Below are positions 1-8,265 of a stretch of 64,000 nt of DNA, piece after piece. A program made the translations under genes and the position numbers. The notes beneath the pieces were generated by a model. It saw nothing but the letters and a program-made list of their open reading frames with translations, was not told the origin of the DNA and did not search any database. The DNA lies in assembly GCF_019973615.1 (NCBI RefSeq), contig NZ_AP024238.1, forward strand, positions 4,485,989 through 4,549,988, in the 5' to 3' direction. Positions within the stretch are counted from its first letter, which is position 1. Each line of letters starts with the position of its first letter. The DNA comes from Rhodoferax lithotrophicus (GTDB lineage: Bacteria > Pseudomonadota > Gammaproteobacteria > Burkholderiales > Burkholderiaceae_C).

Positions 1-157
1 AAACCTGCAGGTCATGCGTATTCCCAGCGCAAGTGCACAAGAGCTTACGCCCCTGGCACAACGCAGCATGAGCCTGCAGGCGACCATCCAAGAGGGTGCA
101 TTGATGCTAGGTGACGGTGTGCATAACATTCATATCGATCCGATACGCTGGAAATAA
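1..157 (+). CDS. 3' end of an unidentified gene
   Basis: An open frame enters the window at base 2 and ends at TAA 155-157. The 51 visible residues end in HNIHIDPIRWK and carry no motif I can name. The frame converges on amtB (minus strand), with the amtB terminator between them. No function is assigned. Confidence 0.45.
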   Translation, partial: NLQVMRIPSASAQELTPLAQRSMSLQATIQEGALMLGDGVHNIHIDPIRWK

Positions 158-403
158 ACGTCCCGCGGCACTCTTCTCTTTTGCCGCACCTATTCTCAAG
201 TTTTATGTATCAAGCAGGAGAGACACCTGCCCTGCCACCCACTCATGTCGCTGCGCATGTCATCTGCATACGCGGTTCATTGAATACAAAGGGTCAGGCC
301 AGAACTTGGCTTTAGTGCCCGCCAGATGAGCAGTCACCTGTCACACCCTTACCGGGTGAGTAGAAGACTTTGATCTGCATGTAAATACGCCCGCATAAAA
401 AAA

Positions 404-429
404 CCGCCGAAGTCTTGCAACTTCGGCGG
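404..429 (-). terminator. Rho-independent terminator of glnK-amtB
   Basis: A perfect 10-bp inverted repeat (404-413 with 420-429, 6-base loop) built on CCGCCGAAGT is followed, on the minus strand, by seven T (397-403). It lies about 65 bp past the amtB stop codon and fits an intrinsic terminator for the glnK-amtB transcript. Confidence 0.85.
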
Positions 430-434
430 CAATG

Positions 435-481
435 ACGTTTAAACGTCCTCCCTGTTCAACTGCAGACCCACGGGTCTGCAG
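435..481. repeat. Two nested palindromes downstream of amtB
   Basis: A 14-base palindrome GACGTTTAAACGTC (435-448) is followed by a 10+10 inverted repeat CTGCAGACCC / GGGTCTGCAG (460-481). Neither has a T run. They lie between the amtB stop and its terminator and may be RNA-stabilising 3' hairpins. Confidence 0.4.
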
Positions 482-493
482 ATTTCTCTCTGA

Positions 494-2050
494 TCACCGG
501 CCGTAAGCAGCCTCGCCATGAGATGTGACATCCAAACCTTCGCGTTCGCTCTCTTCAGAGACACGCAGACCAATCGTCAGATCAACAATCTTGTAGGCCA
601 CGAAAGAAACCACGCCAGACCAGATCACGGTGGTCAATACGGCTTTGGTTTGCACCCAGACTTGGGCTGCAATAGAGTAATCAGCCGATGTCACCATGGA
701 TGCTGTGACCCAATCAGCCACATAACCAGGACCACCCAAAGCTGGGCTATTGAACACGCCCGTCAGGATAGCACCCAAAATTCCGCAGACACCGTGCACA
801 CCAAACACGTCCAATGAGTCGTCAGCACCCAGAATCTTCTTCAGGCCATTCACGCCCCACAAGCCAGCGAAGCCAGACAGGAAGCCAATGATCAAAGCAC
901 CACCGATACCCACGTTACCCGCAGCGGGTGTGATGGCCACCAAACCGGCCACACAACCAGAAGCAGCACCCAGCATGGAAGCCTTGCCACGCATCAGCGT
1001 TTCACCGACACACCATGCCAACACGGCAGCCGCGGTGGCACCAAAGGTGTTGATAAAGGCCAGAGCCGCAAAACCGTTGGCTTCCAGAGCAGAACCAGCG
1101 TTGAAACCAAACCAGCCCACCCACAGCAGAGACGCACCCACCATGGTCAAAGTCAGGCTGTGAGGAGCCATGGATTCCTTGCCATAGCCAATACGCTTGC
1201 CAACCATGTAAGCACCGACCAAACCAGCCACAGCAGCATTGATGTGCACCACGGTACCACCAGCAAAGTCCAGTGCGCCAGATTGCCAAATATAGCCAGC
1301 CTTGGCATTCATCGCGTCCACCACGTCTTTGGCACCGTATGCATCCGGGCCCATCCAGAACCAGACCATGTGTGCAATGGGAGCGTAAGAGAAGGTAAAC
1401 CACAGCACCATGAAGGCCAACACAGCAGAGAACTTCATACGTTCAGCAAATGCACCCACAATCAAGGCACCAGTGATACCTGCAAACGTTGCCTGGAAGG
1501 CTGCAAACACGATTTCAGGAATGTAAACACCTTTGCTGAAAGTGGCCCCATTGGCAAATGTTCCTGCCGCATTGTCCCAAATGCCTGCCATGAAGAGTCG
1601 ATCAAAGCCACCAAAGAAAGCATTCCCCTCTGTGAACGCCAAGCTGTAGCCATAAATGAACCACAACACGACGATTAATGAGAACGTCACCATGACTTGC
1701 ATCAGTACAGACAGCATGTTCTTGCTGCGTACCAAGCCGCCATAAAACAACGCCAAACCTGGAACGGTCATCAGAATCACCAGCAAGGTGGAAACCATCA
1801 TCCAGGCAGTATCACCTTTGTTTGGAACGGGCGCAGCGGCAGGGGCGGCGGGCGCAGCCTCACTCGCGGCGGCGGCAGGGGCAACTGCTTCAACAGGTTT
1901 AACCTCGGCAGGCGCTACAACGGCAGATGCTGCCACTGCTGCGGGTGCAGCCTCAGTGGTTGCCGGTGCAGCCGGGGTTTGAGACAAGGCAAGACTGCTG
2001 CCAAGCAGCAGACCCAAGCCCAAGGTAAGGGATGCAAGTAGTTTTTTCAT
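494..2050 (-). CDS. amtB: Ammonium transporter AmtB
   Basis: Inner-membrane channel that conducts ammonia/ammonium and is gated by the GlnK trimer. I chose the start at 2050 (518 aa) because it begins a signal peptide, MKKLLASLTLGLGLLLG, behind an AAGAGGT ribosome site. The longer open frame to 2311 runs back into glnK. After the signal peptide comes an Ala/Pro-rich linker (about residues 25-75), then about eleven transmembrane helices. The segment with VHINAAVAG and the later FGVHGVCG carry the paired pore histidines of the Amt/Mep family. The gene lies 28 bp behind glnK in one operon, so nitrogen limitation should control it through the upstream NtrC/sigma-54 promoter. The family assignment is secure. 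Confidence 0.96.
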   Translation of the reverse strand: MKKLLASLTLGLGLLLGSSLALSQTPAAPATTEAAPAAVAASAVVAPAEVKPVEAVAPAAAASEAAPAAPAAAPVPNKGDTAWMMVSTLLVILMTVPGLALFYGGLVRSKNMLSVLMQVMVTFSLIVVLWFIYGYSLAFTEGNAFFGGFDRLFMAGIWDNAAGTFANGATFSKGVYIPEIVFAAFQATFAGITGALIVGAFAERMKFSAVLAFMVLWFTFSYAPIAHMVWFWMGPDAYGAKDVVDAMNAKAGYIWQSGALDFAGGTVVHINAAVAGLVGAYMVGKRIGYGKESMAPHSLTLTMVGASLLWVGWFGFNAGSALEANGFAALAFINTFGATAAAVLAWCVGETLMRGKASMLGAASGCVAGLVAITPAAGNVGIGGALIIGFLSGFAGLWGVNGLKKILGADDSLDVFGVHGVCGILGAILTGVFNSPALGGPGYVADWVTASMVTSADYSIAAQVWVQTKAVLTTVIWSGVVSFVAYKIVDLTIGLRVSEESEREGLDVTSHGEAAYGR

Positions 2051-2078
2051 GTCAGTGACCTCTTGTCTGATAGTTCGT

Positions 2079-2417
2079 TTACAGCGCCTCTTTACCGGTT
2101 TCACCGGTACGGATGCGAATAACCTGCTCAACGGGTGTAACAAAAATCTTGCCATCCCCAATCTTGCCGGTGCGTGCAGCACCCTCAATAGCTTCAATAA
2201 CCTGGTCAACCAGTTCGTCCGCGATGGCGGCCTCAACCTTAACCTTGGGCAAAAAATCGACCACATATTCCGCACCACGGTACAGCTCAGTGTGACCTTT
2301 TTGACGACCAAAGCCTTTAACTTCAGTCACAGTAATTCCCTGCACGCCAATGCCTGAGAGTGCTTCGCGCACCTCATCGAGCTTGAAGGGTTTGATGATG
2401 GCAGTAACAAGTTTCAT
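2079..2417 (-). CDS. glnK: Nitrogen regulatory protein P-II
   Basis: A 112-residue P-II signal protein that senses 2-oxoglutarate, ATP/ADP and glutamine and docks on AmtB. The T-loop contains Tyr51 in TELYRGAEY, the residue uridylylated by GlnD in this family. The B-loop segment TGKIGDGKIFV and the C-terminal EQVIRIRTGE are also present. The length is exactly that of the family. Its position directly before amtB marks it as GlnK rather than GlnB. It is transcribed first in the operon, with a sigma-54 promoter about 90 bp upstream of the start codon. Confidence 0.96.
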   Translation of the reverse strand: MKLVTAIIKPFKLDEVREALSGIGVQGITVTEVKGFGRQKGHTELYRGAEYVVDFLPKVKVEAAIADELVDQVIEAIEGAARTGKIGDGKIFVTPVEQVIRIRTGETGKEAL

Positions 2418-2503
2418 GCGAACTCCTTGGATAAGTAAACGTCATTCATTCCAGGTTTTTGAAGCTTCATAAGCCCTCCAACAGTTGGGTTGACAGTTCA
2501 CTA

Positions 2504-2522
2504 AAGCAGGGTTCATGCCAGT
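2504..2522 (-). promoter_or_regulatory. Sigma-54 promoter of glnK-amtB
   Basis: Read on the minus strand the site is CTGGCATGAACCCTGCTTT. The GG (2518-2519) and GC (2506-2507) are separated by exactly ten bases, the -24/-12 spacing of RpoN promoters, and the match to TGGCAYG-N4-TTGC is good. It would start transcription near 2494, about 75 bp before glnK. Confidence 0.7.
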
Positions 2523-2619
2523 TTTATCTTCGATTTGAAGAAGCAGGAATATCCAACCGATACCCATTCAGGGACAGATGGAAGCCAAGAGATGTCATTC
2601 AAGCCAGTCGATACCAAAT

Positions 2620-2636
2620 AGCACCGAATTGGTGCA
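2620..2636. promoter_or_regulatory. NtrC binding site (enhancer)
   Basis: GCACCGAATTGGTGC (2621-2635) is a near-perfect dyad fitting the GCAC-N7-GTGC pattern bound by NtrC. It lies about 130 bp upstream of the predicted sigma-54 start site, the usual range for an enhancer. The rest of 2418-2790 has no gene I can support. Confidence 0.7.
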
Positions 2637-2790
2637 TATCAAACCCTCTCAGATGCGCATGCACCCACCTGTCTAGCTCAAAACAGTGCAAACGGTTTTC
2701 TCCAGATTCGCAATCGCCCGCGGCCCCCTTGTCGGGTGGATAGAAGACTTTCACTTGTGTGCAAGCGCCCCGGTCGAGCGCACCATAAAA

Positions 2791-2825
2791 AAACCCGCCA
2801 AAACCGTTAAGGTTTTGGCGGGTTT
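2791..2825 (-). terminator. Bidirectional terminator after the PEP-CTERM gene
   Basis: A perfect 15-bp stem (2791-2805 with 2811-2825, loop GTTAA) is flanked by A runs on the left and on the right, so it can act on either strand. The likely user is the minus-strand PEP-CTERM gene ending at 2853. Confidence 0.85.
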
Positions 2826-2852
2826 TAAAAAATCAGATCAGCTGCGGGAGGG

Positions 2853-3575
2853 TCAGGCTTTCTTGGATTGGCGACGGCGAGCAACTGCACCCAAGACACC
2901 CAAACCAGCCAATAACATGGCGTAGGTTTCGGGTTCTGGCACTGCCGCCACGGTCATGGAACTCAGGTAAAACTGCGCGCCACTATGTTCGCTGTATCGA
3001 ATATAGAAATCTTGACCAATTTTGTTCAGCGCCACTGAACCAGCTAAGTTTGTACGGGTCCAAGACAGGTTATCAAAGCTGTATTCGAATTTTTTGTCAG
3101 AGTCGAAACGCGCATTGTGACCATCCGAGCGCAACCCAATGGCAGAAATAGTGACGGCTTGGTTAAAGCTCAGCTTGAGCGATTCTTTGGCGGTGATGTT
3201 GTCATCGCTATTTTCATTCTTCAGGTGATACACACCCAACCCGGCACCGGTAAAGGTTGCATTGTTATACGCTGGCTCATGGTCTTGCACCACAGCCGCA
3301 CCATTGCCAAATGCACTGCCATTGTAAGAAGCCATCACATTGACGACGAGACCACCACTGGCAAAACTCAGTGTCCCATTCAGCACCGAGCTGACATTTG
3401 AGCTGCATTTGTCACCACCGGTACAACTCACCCCATTCGTCGGCAAGAAATTACCTGCACCGCCATTGGTCAAATTGGCAAAGTCAAAAACGGTTTGCGC
3501 ATGTGCAGCAGACATTCCAACCAACAACACCGCGCTTGTGACGACAGCTTTCAAAAAATAAGGCGATTTTTTCAT
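2853..3575 (-). CDS. PEP-CTERM sorting domain exported protein
   Basis: A 240-residue exported protein. Residues 1-26 form a signal peptide ending in AHAQ. The C terminus is VPEPETYAMLLAGLGVLGAV followed by an Arg-rich tail, the tripartite PEP-CTERM sorting signal (PEP motif, hydrophobic helix, basic tail) handled by exosortase EpsH-type systems. The middle is Ser/Asn/Gly-rich and probably beta-structured, with a Cys pair (SCTGGDKCSS) near residue 50. No exosortase gene is in the window. Such proteins are usually associated with exopolysaccharide or floc formation, but no specific role can be read here. It is divergent from comM. Confidence 0.88.
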   Translation of the reverse strand: MKKSPYFLKAVVTSAVLLVGMSAAHAQTVFDFANLTNGGAGNFLPTNGVSCTGGDKCSSNVSSVLNGTLSFASGGLVVNVMASYNGSAFGNGAAVVQDHEPAYNNATFTGAGLGVYHLKNENSDDNITAKESLKLSFNQAVTISAIGLRSDGHNARFDSDKKFEYSFDNLSWTRTNLAGSVALNKIGQDFYIRYSEHSGAQFYLSSMTVAAVPEPETYAMLLAGLGVLGAVARRRQSKKA

Positions 3576-3787
3576 GACGACGGGGGGTTAACTTTGCTTA
3601 CAAATGGTTACAACAAGCTGCGATTCTACGAAGGCTCACGTGATTTTTGAAAACTGACAGACCTATCTTTTCAAAAACGGTGAAAAGTATGCAACACACC
3701 ACACATTCCAGTTTTAAAATTCCTCAAACATATGTATAGATAACCAGTTATCACGCCAAAGTGGCGGTGGTTAAAAAGGAATCCCAG

Positions 3788-4669
3788 ATGAGTCTTGCAT
3801 TGGTGCAAAGTCGTGCCCTGTTGGGGCTGGAGGCTGCCGCCGTCACCGTGGAGGTGCATTTAGCCAACGGATTACCTTGTTTCACCCTGGTGGGGCTGGC
3901 CGACGTAGAAGTCAAGGAGGCTCGTGAACGGGTTCGCTCAGCCATTCAGAATTCAGGTTTGGAATTTCCCAACAACAAGCGTATTACGGTGAATCTGGCT
4001 CCGGCCGACCTGCCTAAAGACTCTGGTCGCTTTGACTTGCCCATTGCCCTGGGCATTTTGGCTGCCAGCGGACAAATTGACGCAGCGCAGTTGACCAACT
4101 ATGAGTTTGCGGGAGAACTGTCACTCTCAGGCGAATTACGTGCTGTACGCGGGGCCTTGGCCATGAGTCTGGCGTTACACGCCAGCCATGTCTGCACGCA
4201 GTTGGTGTTACCACCCGGCAGCGCCGAAGAAGCCGCACTGGTGCCAGATGCCCAGGTTTACCGGGCGCAGCATTTGCTGGATGTGGTGCAGCACTTTTTA
4301 CCCGCTACCTCCCCAAACACCAGTGCAGAGCCCGGGCCAGGCTGGAGCCGCATCATGCCTGAGCCTCAGCTGCGTGTGGCCAGTTATCCTGACATGGCCG
4401 ATGTGAAAGGGCAGCTGGGTGCCAAACGTGCGTTGGAAATTGCCGCCGCCGGAGGCCACAGCCTGTTGTTGATAGGGCCACCGGGGGCCGGAAAATCCAT
4501 GCTGGCCCAGCGCTTTGCTGGCCTCTTGCCAGCCATGAGCACCACAGAGGCCCTGCAAAGTGCCGCCGTCGCCAGTCTGGGCGGGCGTTTCACACTGGAA
4601 CATTGGGCGCAACGCCCGATCTGCCACCCACATCACACGGCCAGTGCAGTAGCCCTGGTGGGCGGTGGC
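3788..4669 (+). pseudogene. comM: ComM/YifB, 5' part (codons 1-294), interrupted
   Basis: N-terminal part of the MCM-like helicase ComM (YifB, Mg-chelatase-like), which drives branch migration during natural transformation. The start ATG 3788 gives MSLALVQSRALLGLEA as in the family. The Walker A motif GPPGAGKS lies near residue 229. The frame runs to VALVGGG, where the Tn7-like element begins after GTGGC (4665-4669). The remainder is at 41557-42222, and the rejoined protein would be 515 aa, normal for the family. In this state the open frame continues 17 codons into the transposon and stops at 4718-4720, so the product lacks the second half of the AAA+ domain and should be inactive. Confidence 0.95.
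4665..4669. repeat. Target site duplication GTGGC, left copy
   Basis: GTGGC directly precedes the element and is repeated at 41552-41556 directly after it. Five bases is the duplication length of Tn7-family transposition. Confidence 0.9.
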
Positions 4670-4713
4670 GTGACTTTTCGAAATCGTTGCGACGTTTTCG
4701 GAATAATTGCGAC
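4670..4713. repeat. Transposon left end with TnsB-type sites
   Basis: The terminal segment GTGACTTTTCGAA is followed by TTGCGAC at 4687-4693 and again at 4707-4713, 20 bp apart. These match, in inverted orientation, the GTCGCA core repeated at the right end. Tn7 family ends carry several TnsB sites, and the left end usually has fewer. Confidence 0.8.
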
Positions 4714-4740
4714 AAAATAGCTCAAAAATCCCAGAAGATT

Positions 4741-4769
4741 GGGACATCCCTGCATTGCACGGATGTCCC
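4741..4769 (+). terminator. Hairpin behind the left end
   Basis: A 9-bp perfect stem GGGACATCC / GGATGTCCC (4741-4749, 4761-4769) is followed by the T-rich stretch TTCTTATTTT. It could stop transcripts entering from the comM promoter before they reach the cargo. Confidence 0.55.
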
Positions 4770-4789
4770 TTCTTATTTTGGAGTTTGAG

Positions 4790-6580
4790 ATGCGATTACC
4801 TTTTAACTTCGAATTAGCTCGCGCAACCAAGCAAGTCAGTCTTAAAAATGTCTTTGAGAATGATTCAAGAACATTAATGGTTTGGCTTCACACGCACATC
4901 ACCAAAAATAACAGAGCCCACTCGCAGCCGAATGTCAGGGTTGCTTTCCGGGAGGTTTCATCTAGTGAACTGTCTGATTACATTGTGTACAAAGATGCCC
5001 CGATCACAGCATTAGGTCAACTTCGCATTGGCGGTGTTTGGAAAGATGGTTTTTGTCGCTCTCAAGCAGTTTTCAAAGAAGCTAACTTTGAAGTTAATTT
5101 TTCAGAAGATGGTTGGAGATTTACATCTTTTAGCAAAAAAGAAAACCCACCGTATGACTGGAAAAGCTACCCCCTAGACTACCAGCTAGACAAAAACCAA
5201 TTTCTTGAGTTCACCTTAAAAGGTGGCCGCAGGCTTGTAGTTCCGTGTCTTGAATTTTTCTATCGCTGTTACGGGCGATCAGCAGAGATCAAGCGTGTAC
5301 TAACAACTTATCCCTGGTATGGATCAAATGAGTCGCATTTAAGCAAACTTTATGCGGAACTAGGCGAGCTTGAGGAAGTGAACAAGTGGAAGGTCAAGTT
5401 GAGAAAAAGGTTGGTTCTGGATGACGTGCTTCTTTTGGCGCATGCAAAGTACGAACCGTACACCGAGCGAGTCTTACGAAGAATTTATAGCCAAATCGAG
5501 TCAAGTCACGATGCAAGGTATGCGCCTAATGTCTTCCTAGAAATACAACCCTGGCATCAGGGTAAAGCAACACTCAAAGTTAGGGGGATTCAGCTTAATG
5601 ATGGTTCATTTCTCGCATTGCAAATCGTTGGATGCAGTGACCCAGAGGGAAAAGCAATCGAACGTGACAGAGAAGAATTGCAGAAATTTGATGGCTTTGA
5701 CATTGACGGTTCGGGTGGTGATGTCCAGGCAGGCGGTCATGTTCGCAGATTTAAAAAAACACCATTCATTGTTGACCTGACAGGGGGTGAAGAGCCAGAT
5801 TTTGGTAGTGGCTCCACGGAAATTTTGGACACCGAATTTGAAGTGGTTGGCAAGCGGCGGGTTGTGATAGATGTCAGGCGAGATCGTGCAAAAAGTGGCG
5901 CGGGACAGAGAGGTGGAAGTAGTGTCACACCGCCATCGGTTGTTTCTGGAGGCGATCCCTATGGCCGTGGAAAAGGTGTTGGACAAGCCTTAATTCATGC
6001 AAAGCAGGTGATGGAGTCCCATGGCATGTTGAGGGACATGTGGAATGCGATGTTGTACTTAAAGCAGCAATATCCAACGAAGATTCAGTCTGTTGAGTGG
6101 TTTACTTTTGAGTCAGGGTTTTGTAAAGACCTGGAACCAGAACTTATTGCATTGACTCCATATAAGGATGATGACGAGACAGTTGATACCAAAACACGTC
6201 ACTGGCTGTACCTTGACGTTGACAGGAAAGTGCCCCGTGGCGTCTTTGTTGCGAGATTGAGAGTTGGGTTCAAAACTGTTTTTATCGTTGAAATTCAACG
6301 ACGCACCCGTCAAAAGCAAGACGATGTTGGAGTGACAAAAGAGTCAGAAGAGGCATTCAAAGGGTTAGCCTTTATTTTGGACGAAGAGCCGACACTTGAA
6401 AAAGTCTTGGTCACGTTGCTGTCTGAAATTAGAGCGGTTCGAGGGGTCATTCGGAATATCACAGGGGAAATTTCGGGTAAGGCGCTCACGTTTAGCCATA
6501 AGTCATCGGGTAGCGATGAAATATCTTGCCAGGCTGCGGCTGTTAACGCGCTTGGGAAAATGGGGATACGCCTTGATTAA
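4790..6580 (+). CDS. TnsE-like target selector (probable)
   Basis: A 596-residue protein, first gene at the left end of the element. ATG 4790 follows TTGGAG. I recognise, from memory of Tn7 TnsE (538 aa), blocks in the same order. An N-terminal VSLKNVFENDSRTLMVWLH resembles the TnsE start with its L/F-R-N and VW motif. A mid segment WHQGKATLKVRG leads to a LQIVG end. A C-terminal part (residues about 430-530) has RLRVGFKTVFIVEIQRR, similar in place to the TnsE C-terminal domain. TnsE directs Tn7 to replicating DNA by binding the sliding clamp. Here the gene is 29 kb away from tnsABC, which is unusual. The assignment is inferred from remote similarity, and the alternative is an unknown cargo protein. 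Confidence 0.55.
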   Translation: MRLPFNFELARATKQVSLKNVFENDSRTLMVWLHTHITKNNRAHSQPNVRVAFREVSSSELSDYIVYKDAPITALGQLRIGGVWKDGFCRSQAVFKEANFEVNFSEDGWRFTSFSKKENPPYDWKSYPLDYQLDKNQFLEFTLKGGRRLVVPCLEFFYRCYGRSAEIKRVLTTYPWYGSNESHLSKLYAELGELEEVNKWKVKLRKRLVLDDVLLLAHAKYEPYTERVLRRIYSQIESSHDARYAPNVFLEIQPWHQGKATLKVRGIQLNDGSFLALQIVGCSDPEGKAIERDREELQKFDGFDIDGSGGDVQAGGHVRRFKKTPFIVDLTGGEEPDFGSGSTEILDTEFEVVGKRRVVIDVRRDRAKSGAGQRGGSSVTPPSVVSGGDPYGRGKGVGQALIHAKQVMESHGMLRDMWNAMLYLKQQYPTKIQSVEWFTFESGFCKDLEPELIALTPYKDDDETVDTKTRHWLYLDVDRKVPRGVFVARLRVGFKTVFIVEIQRRTRQKQDDVGVTKESEEAFKGLAFILDEEPTLEKVLVTLLSEIRAVRGVIRNITGEISGKALTFSHKSSGSDEISCQAAAVNALGKMGIRLD

Positions 6581-6607
6581 AGGCAGCCCATTTTGGAGAT
6601 TTGCGCA

Positions 6608-6820
6608 ATGAATTCCCGCAAGCGAAAACGGGCTATTTCAGTAATTACGATTGGTGGTTTACTGCTGGATTCCCTGGAATTATTTGCCTCAAACTTTGAC
6701 AAAATAGAACTGATGCTTCTGTCTTTGGGGTTTGTATTTTGTGGCGCAGTTGCGTTCAGATTTCAACAACAACGGGCGCATCGGCAATTAGATTTGAGGT
6801 GTGATTCAGCGTTGTGGTGA
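6608..6820 (+). CDS. Small membrane protein, unknown
   Basis: A 70-residue protein starting at ATG 6608, 27 bp after the TnsE-like gene on the same strand. After a basic start (NSRKRKRA) it has two predicted membrane segments, about residues 9-30 and 38-57, then a basic tail. I recognise no family. It may be co-transcribed with the gene before it. Confidence 0.45.
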   Translation: MNSRKRKRAISVITIGGLLLDSLELFASNFDKIELMLLSLGFVFCGAVAFRFQQQRAHRQLDLRCDSALW

Positions 6821-6859
6821 AATTTTTCCGTGGTTTTGGAGCCAAATCCGGCTGAATGG

Positions 6860-6880
6860 CCCCCACAGTTTTTGTGGGGG
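6860..6880 (+). terminator. Hairpin after the small membrane gene
   Basis: A CCCCCAC / GTGGGGG stem (6860-6866, 6874-6880) with a 7-base loop lies 40 bp after the stop. The T run after it is weak, so a terminator role is likely but not certain. Confidence 0.45.
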
Positions 6881-7116
6881 TCAGATCCCTTTCTAGCGGC
6901 TACGTGGCGGATTATTTCCACGCCCCCCGCCCGACGGTACATTTGGAACTCGACTCGGCCAATTTGGGTTGTTAGAAAGAATATTAGACTTCAGCACTGA
7001 ACGGTTCATGTTGCTCTCCATTAATTTGGTAATCAACGAGATATGTATCTCGGCGTGAAGAACTTTTCTCCACAAGCAGCATTTTTTCGAACTTGGCAAT
7101 CTCAAAGTTCCGTGAA

Positions 7117-8181
7117 ATGGAAAATTCGGTCATGACGACCTTTTTTGATGCGCTGGCAGTAAATGGCAAGACCGTTTCTGAAAGGCTCGCGCCAGACTTC
7201 TGGCCGGTCACGCTTCTCCGTGAAATGGCTCTTTTCAAAGATGCACTCGGGCTAACGCCTAACGTCGCGGCTAATCCAAGTACAGACTTTTTGTTTCGCT
7301 TATTGACACCCTACAGATCGCACCGAGCCTTTTTTCGTGCAATGGCCGGGGAAGAATTCAAAAACTTGGAGAACTTGCTGCTGGGCAATTCTGTAACAAG
7401 ACTTCGGACGATCCAGGATTTATCAAAAAAACTGGGGCTCCCAGGAGAGTTCTTGAGATCACTTGCCGGTGTTGGGAATAACAAAGAGTTGTACCCCGAG
7501 GCACTGCGGGCGTTCAGGATTGTTGAAGGCTTGCCATTTCTCATATTTAGATCACTTATGTCACACAGGGTGAATTGTCCCCATTGCGGAGCAAATCTAC
7601 TATCCGATGAAGACCCATGGTGGCAAGTTCAAACCATACGTTGGAATCGACCGGAATACATGTTTGCGGAGCGACTGCTACAAGCCGTCGTTGGGGGATT
7701 TCTCGGGCATGTATTGTTGTTCCGATCTAATGAAATTCGGACATTTGATTTGGAAATAGGTTCAATGGTTTCCCGAACCAGACATCCTATGGCGAATTGG
7801 CTGTGCGAAGTGATGAAGGGGTTTGGCAGCAAGGATTACTACGAGTTAGCAAATCACTTGCCGCTAAATGATGCAGCCCCGATCACGCAGGCTCGTATAA
7901 GGAAATGGGCCGCAGGCGCTGACCTAATGCCACTCGAAATATCAAAATTGATATTGTCGTGCCAGACGCAGAATAAATTGCTAAGTCGCCAACTCGTTGT
8001 TGCAAGATCATTTGCATTTGTTGAAGACTTTTTAATGGCGGCAACTAGCGTCGAACCTGTACCTGACAGTAAGCGGAAGGTGCGAGAAATTGTGTTCAAG
8101 CGTGTACAGAACTTGGCTCAAAAGGTTCAACTTCGAATCAACCCAAATCTGGTTGTTTCTCCTATCAAGATTCTGTCTTAG
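7117..8181 (+). CDS. Unknown cargo protein
   Basis: A predicted 354-residue soluble protein (349 if it starts at ATG 7132, which has a better ribosome site, GGAAAA). One CPHCG pair near residue 160 could be half a metal site. The rest is helical with many Arg/Lys, and the C-terminal third (QTQNKLLSRQLVVARSF) may be coiled. I do not recognise a family. It converges on the CapW-like regulator and sits between the TnsE-like gene and the CBASS locus, so it may belong to the transposon core or to a separate defence gene. Confidence 0.6.
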   Translation: MENSVMTTFFDALAVNGKTVSERLAPDFWPVTLLREMALFKDALGLTPNVAANPSTDFLFRLLTPYRSHRAFFRAMAGEEFKNLENLLLGNSVTRLRTIQDLSKKLGLPGEFLRSLAGVGNNKELYPEALRAFRIVEGLPFLIFRSLMSHRVNCPHCGANLLSDEDPWWQVQTIRWNRPEYMFAERLLQAVVGGFLGHVLLFRSNEIRTFDLEIGSMVSRTRHPMANWLCEVMKGFGSKDYYELANHLPLNDAAPITQARIRKWAAGADLMPLEISKLILSCQTQNKLLSRQLVVARSFAFVEDFLMAATSVEPVPDSKRKVREIVFKRVQNLAQKVQLRINPNLVVSPIKILS

Positions 8182-8265
8182 GAATGCATTCTGGATTCGT
8201 CCCGGCATGATTGCCGAGGTGACTTGTGAAACTAGGAATGTTTCAAGCTTCAACAAATTCTGTTG

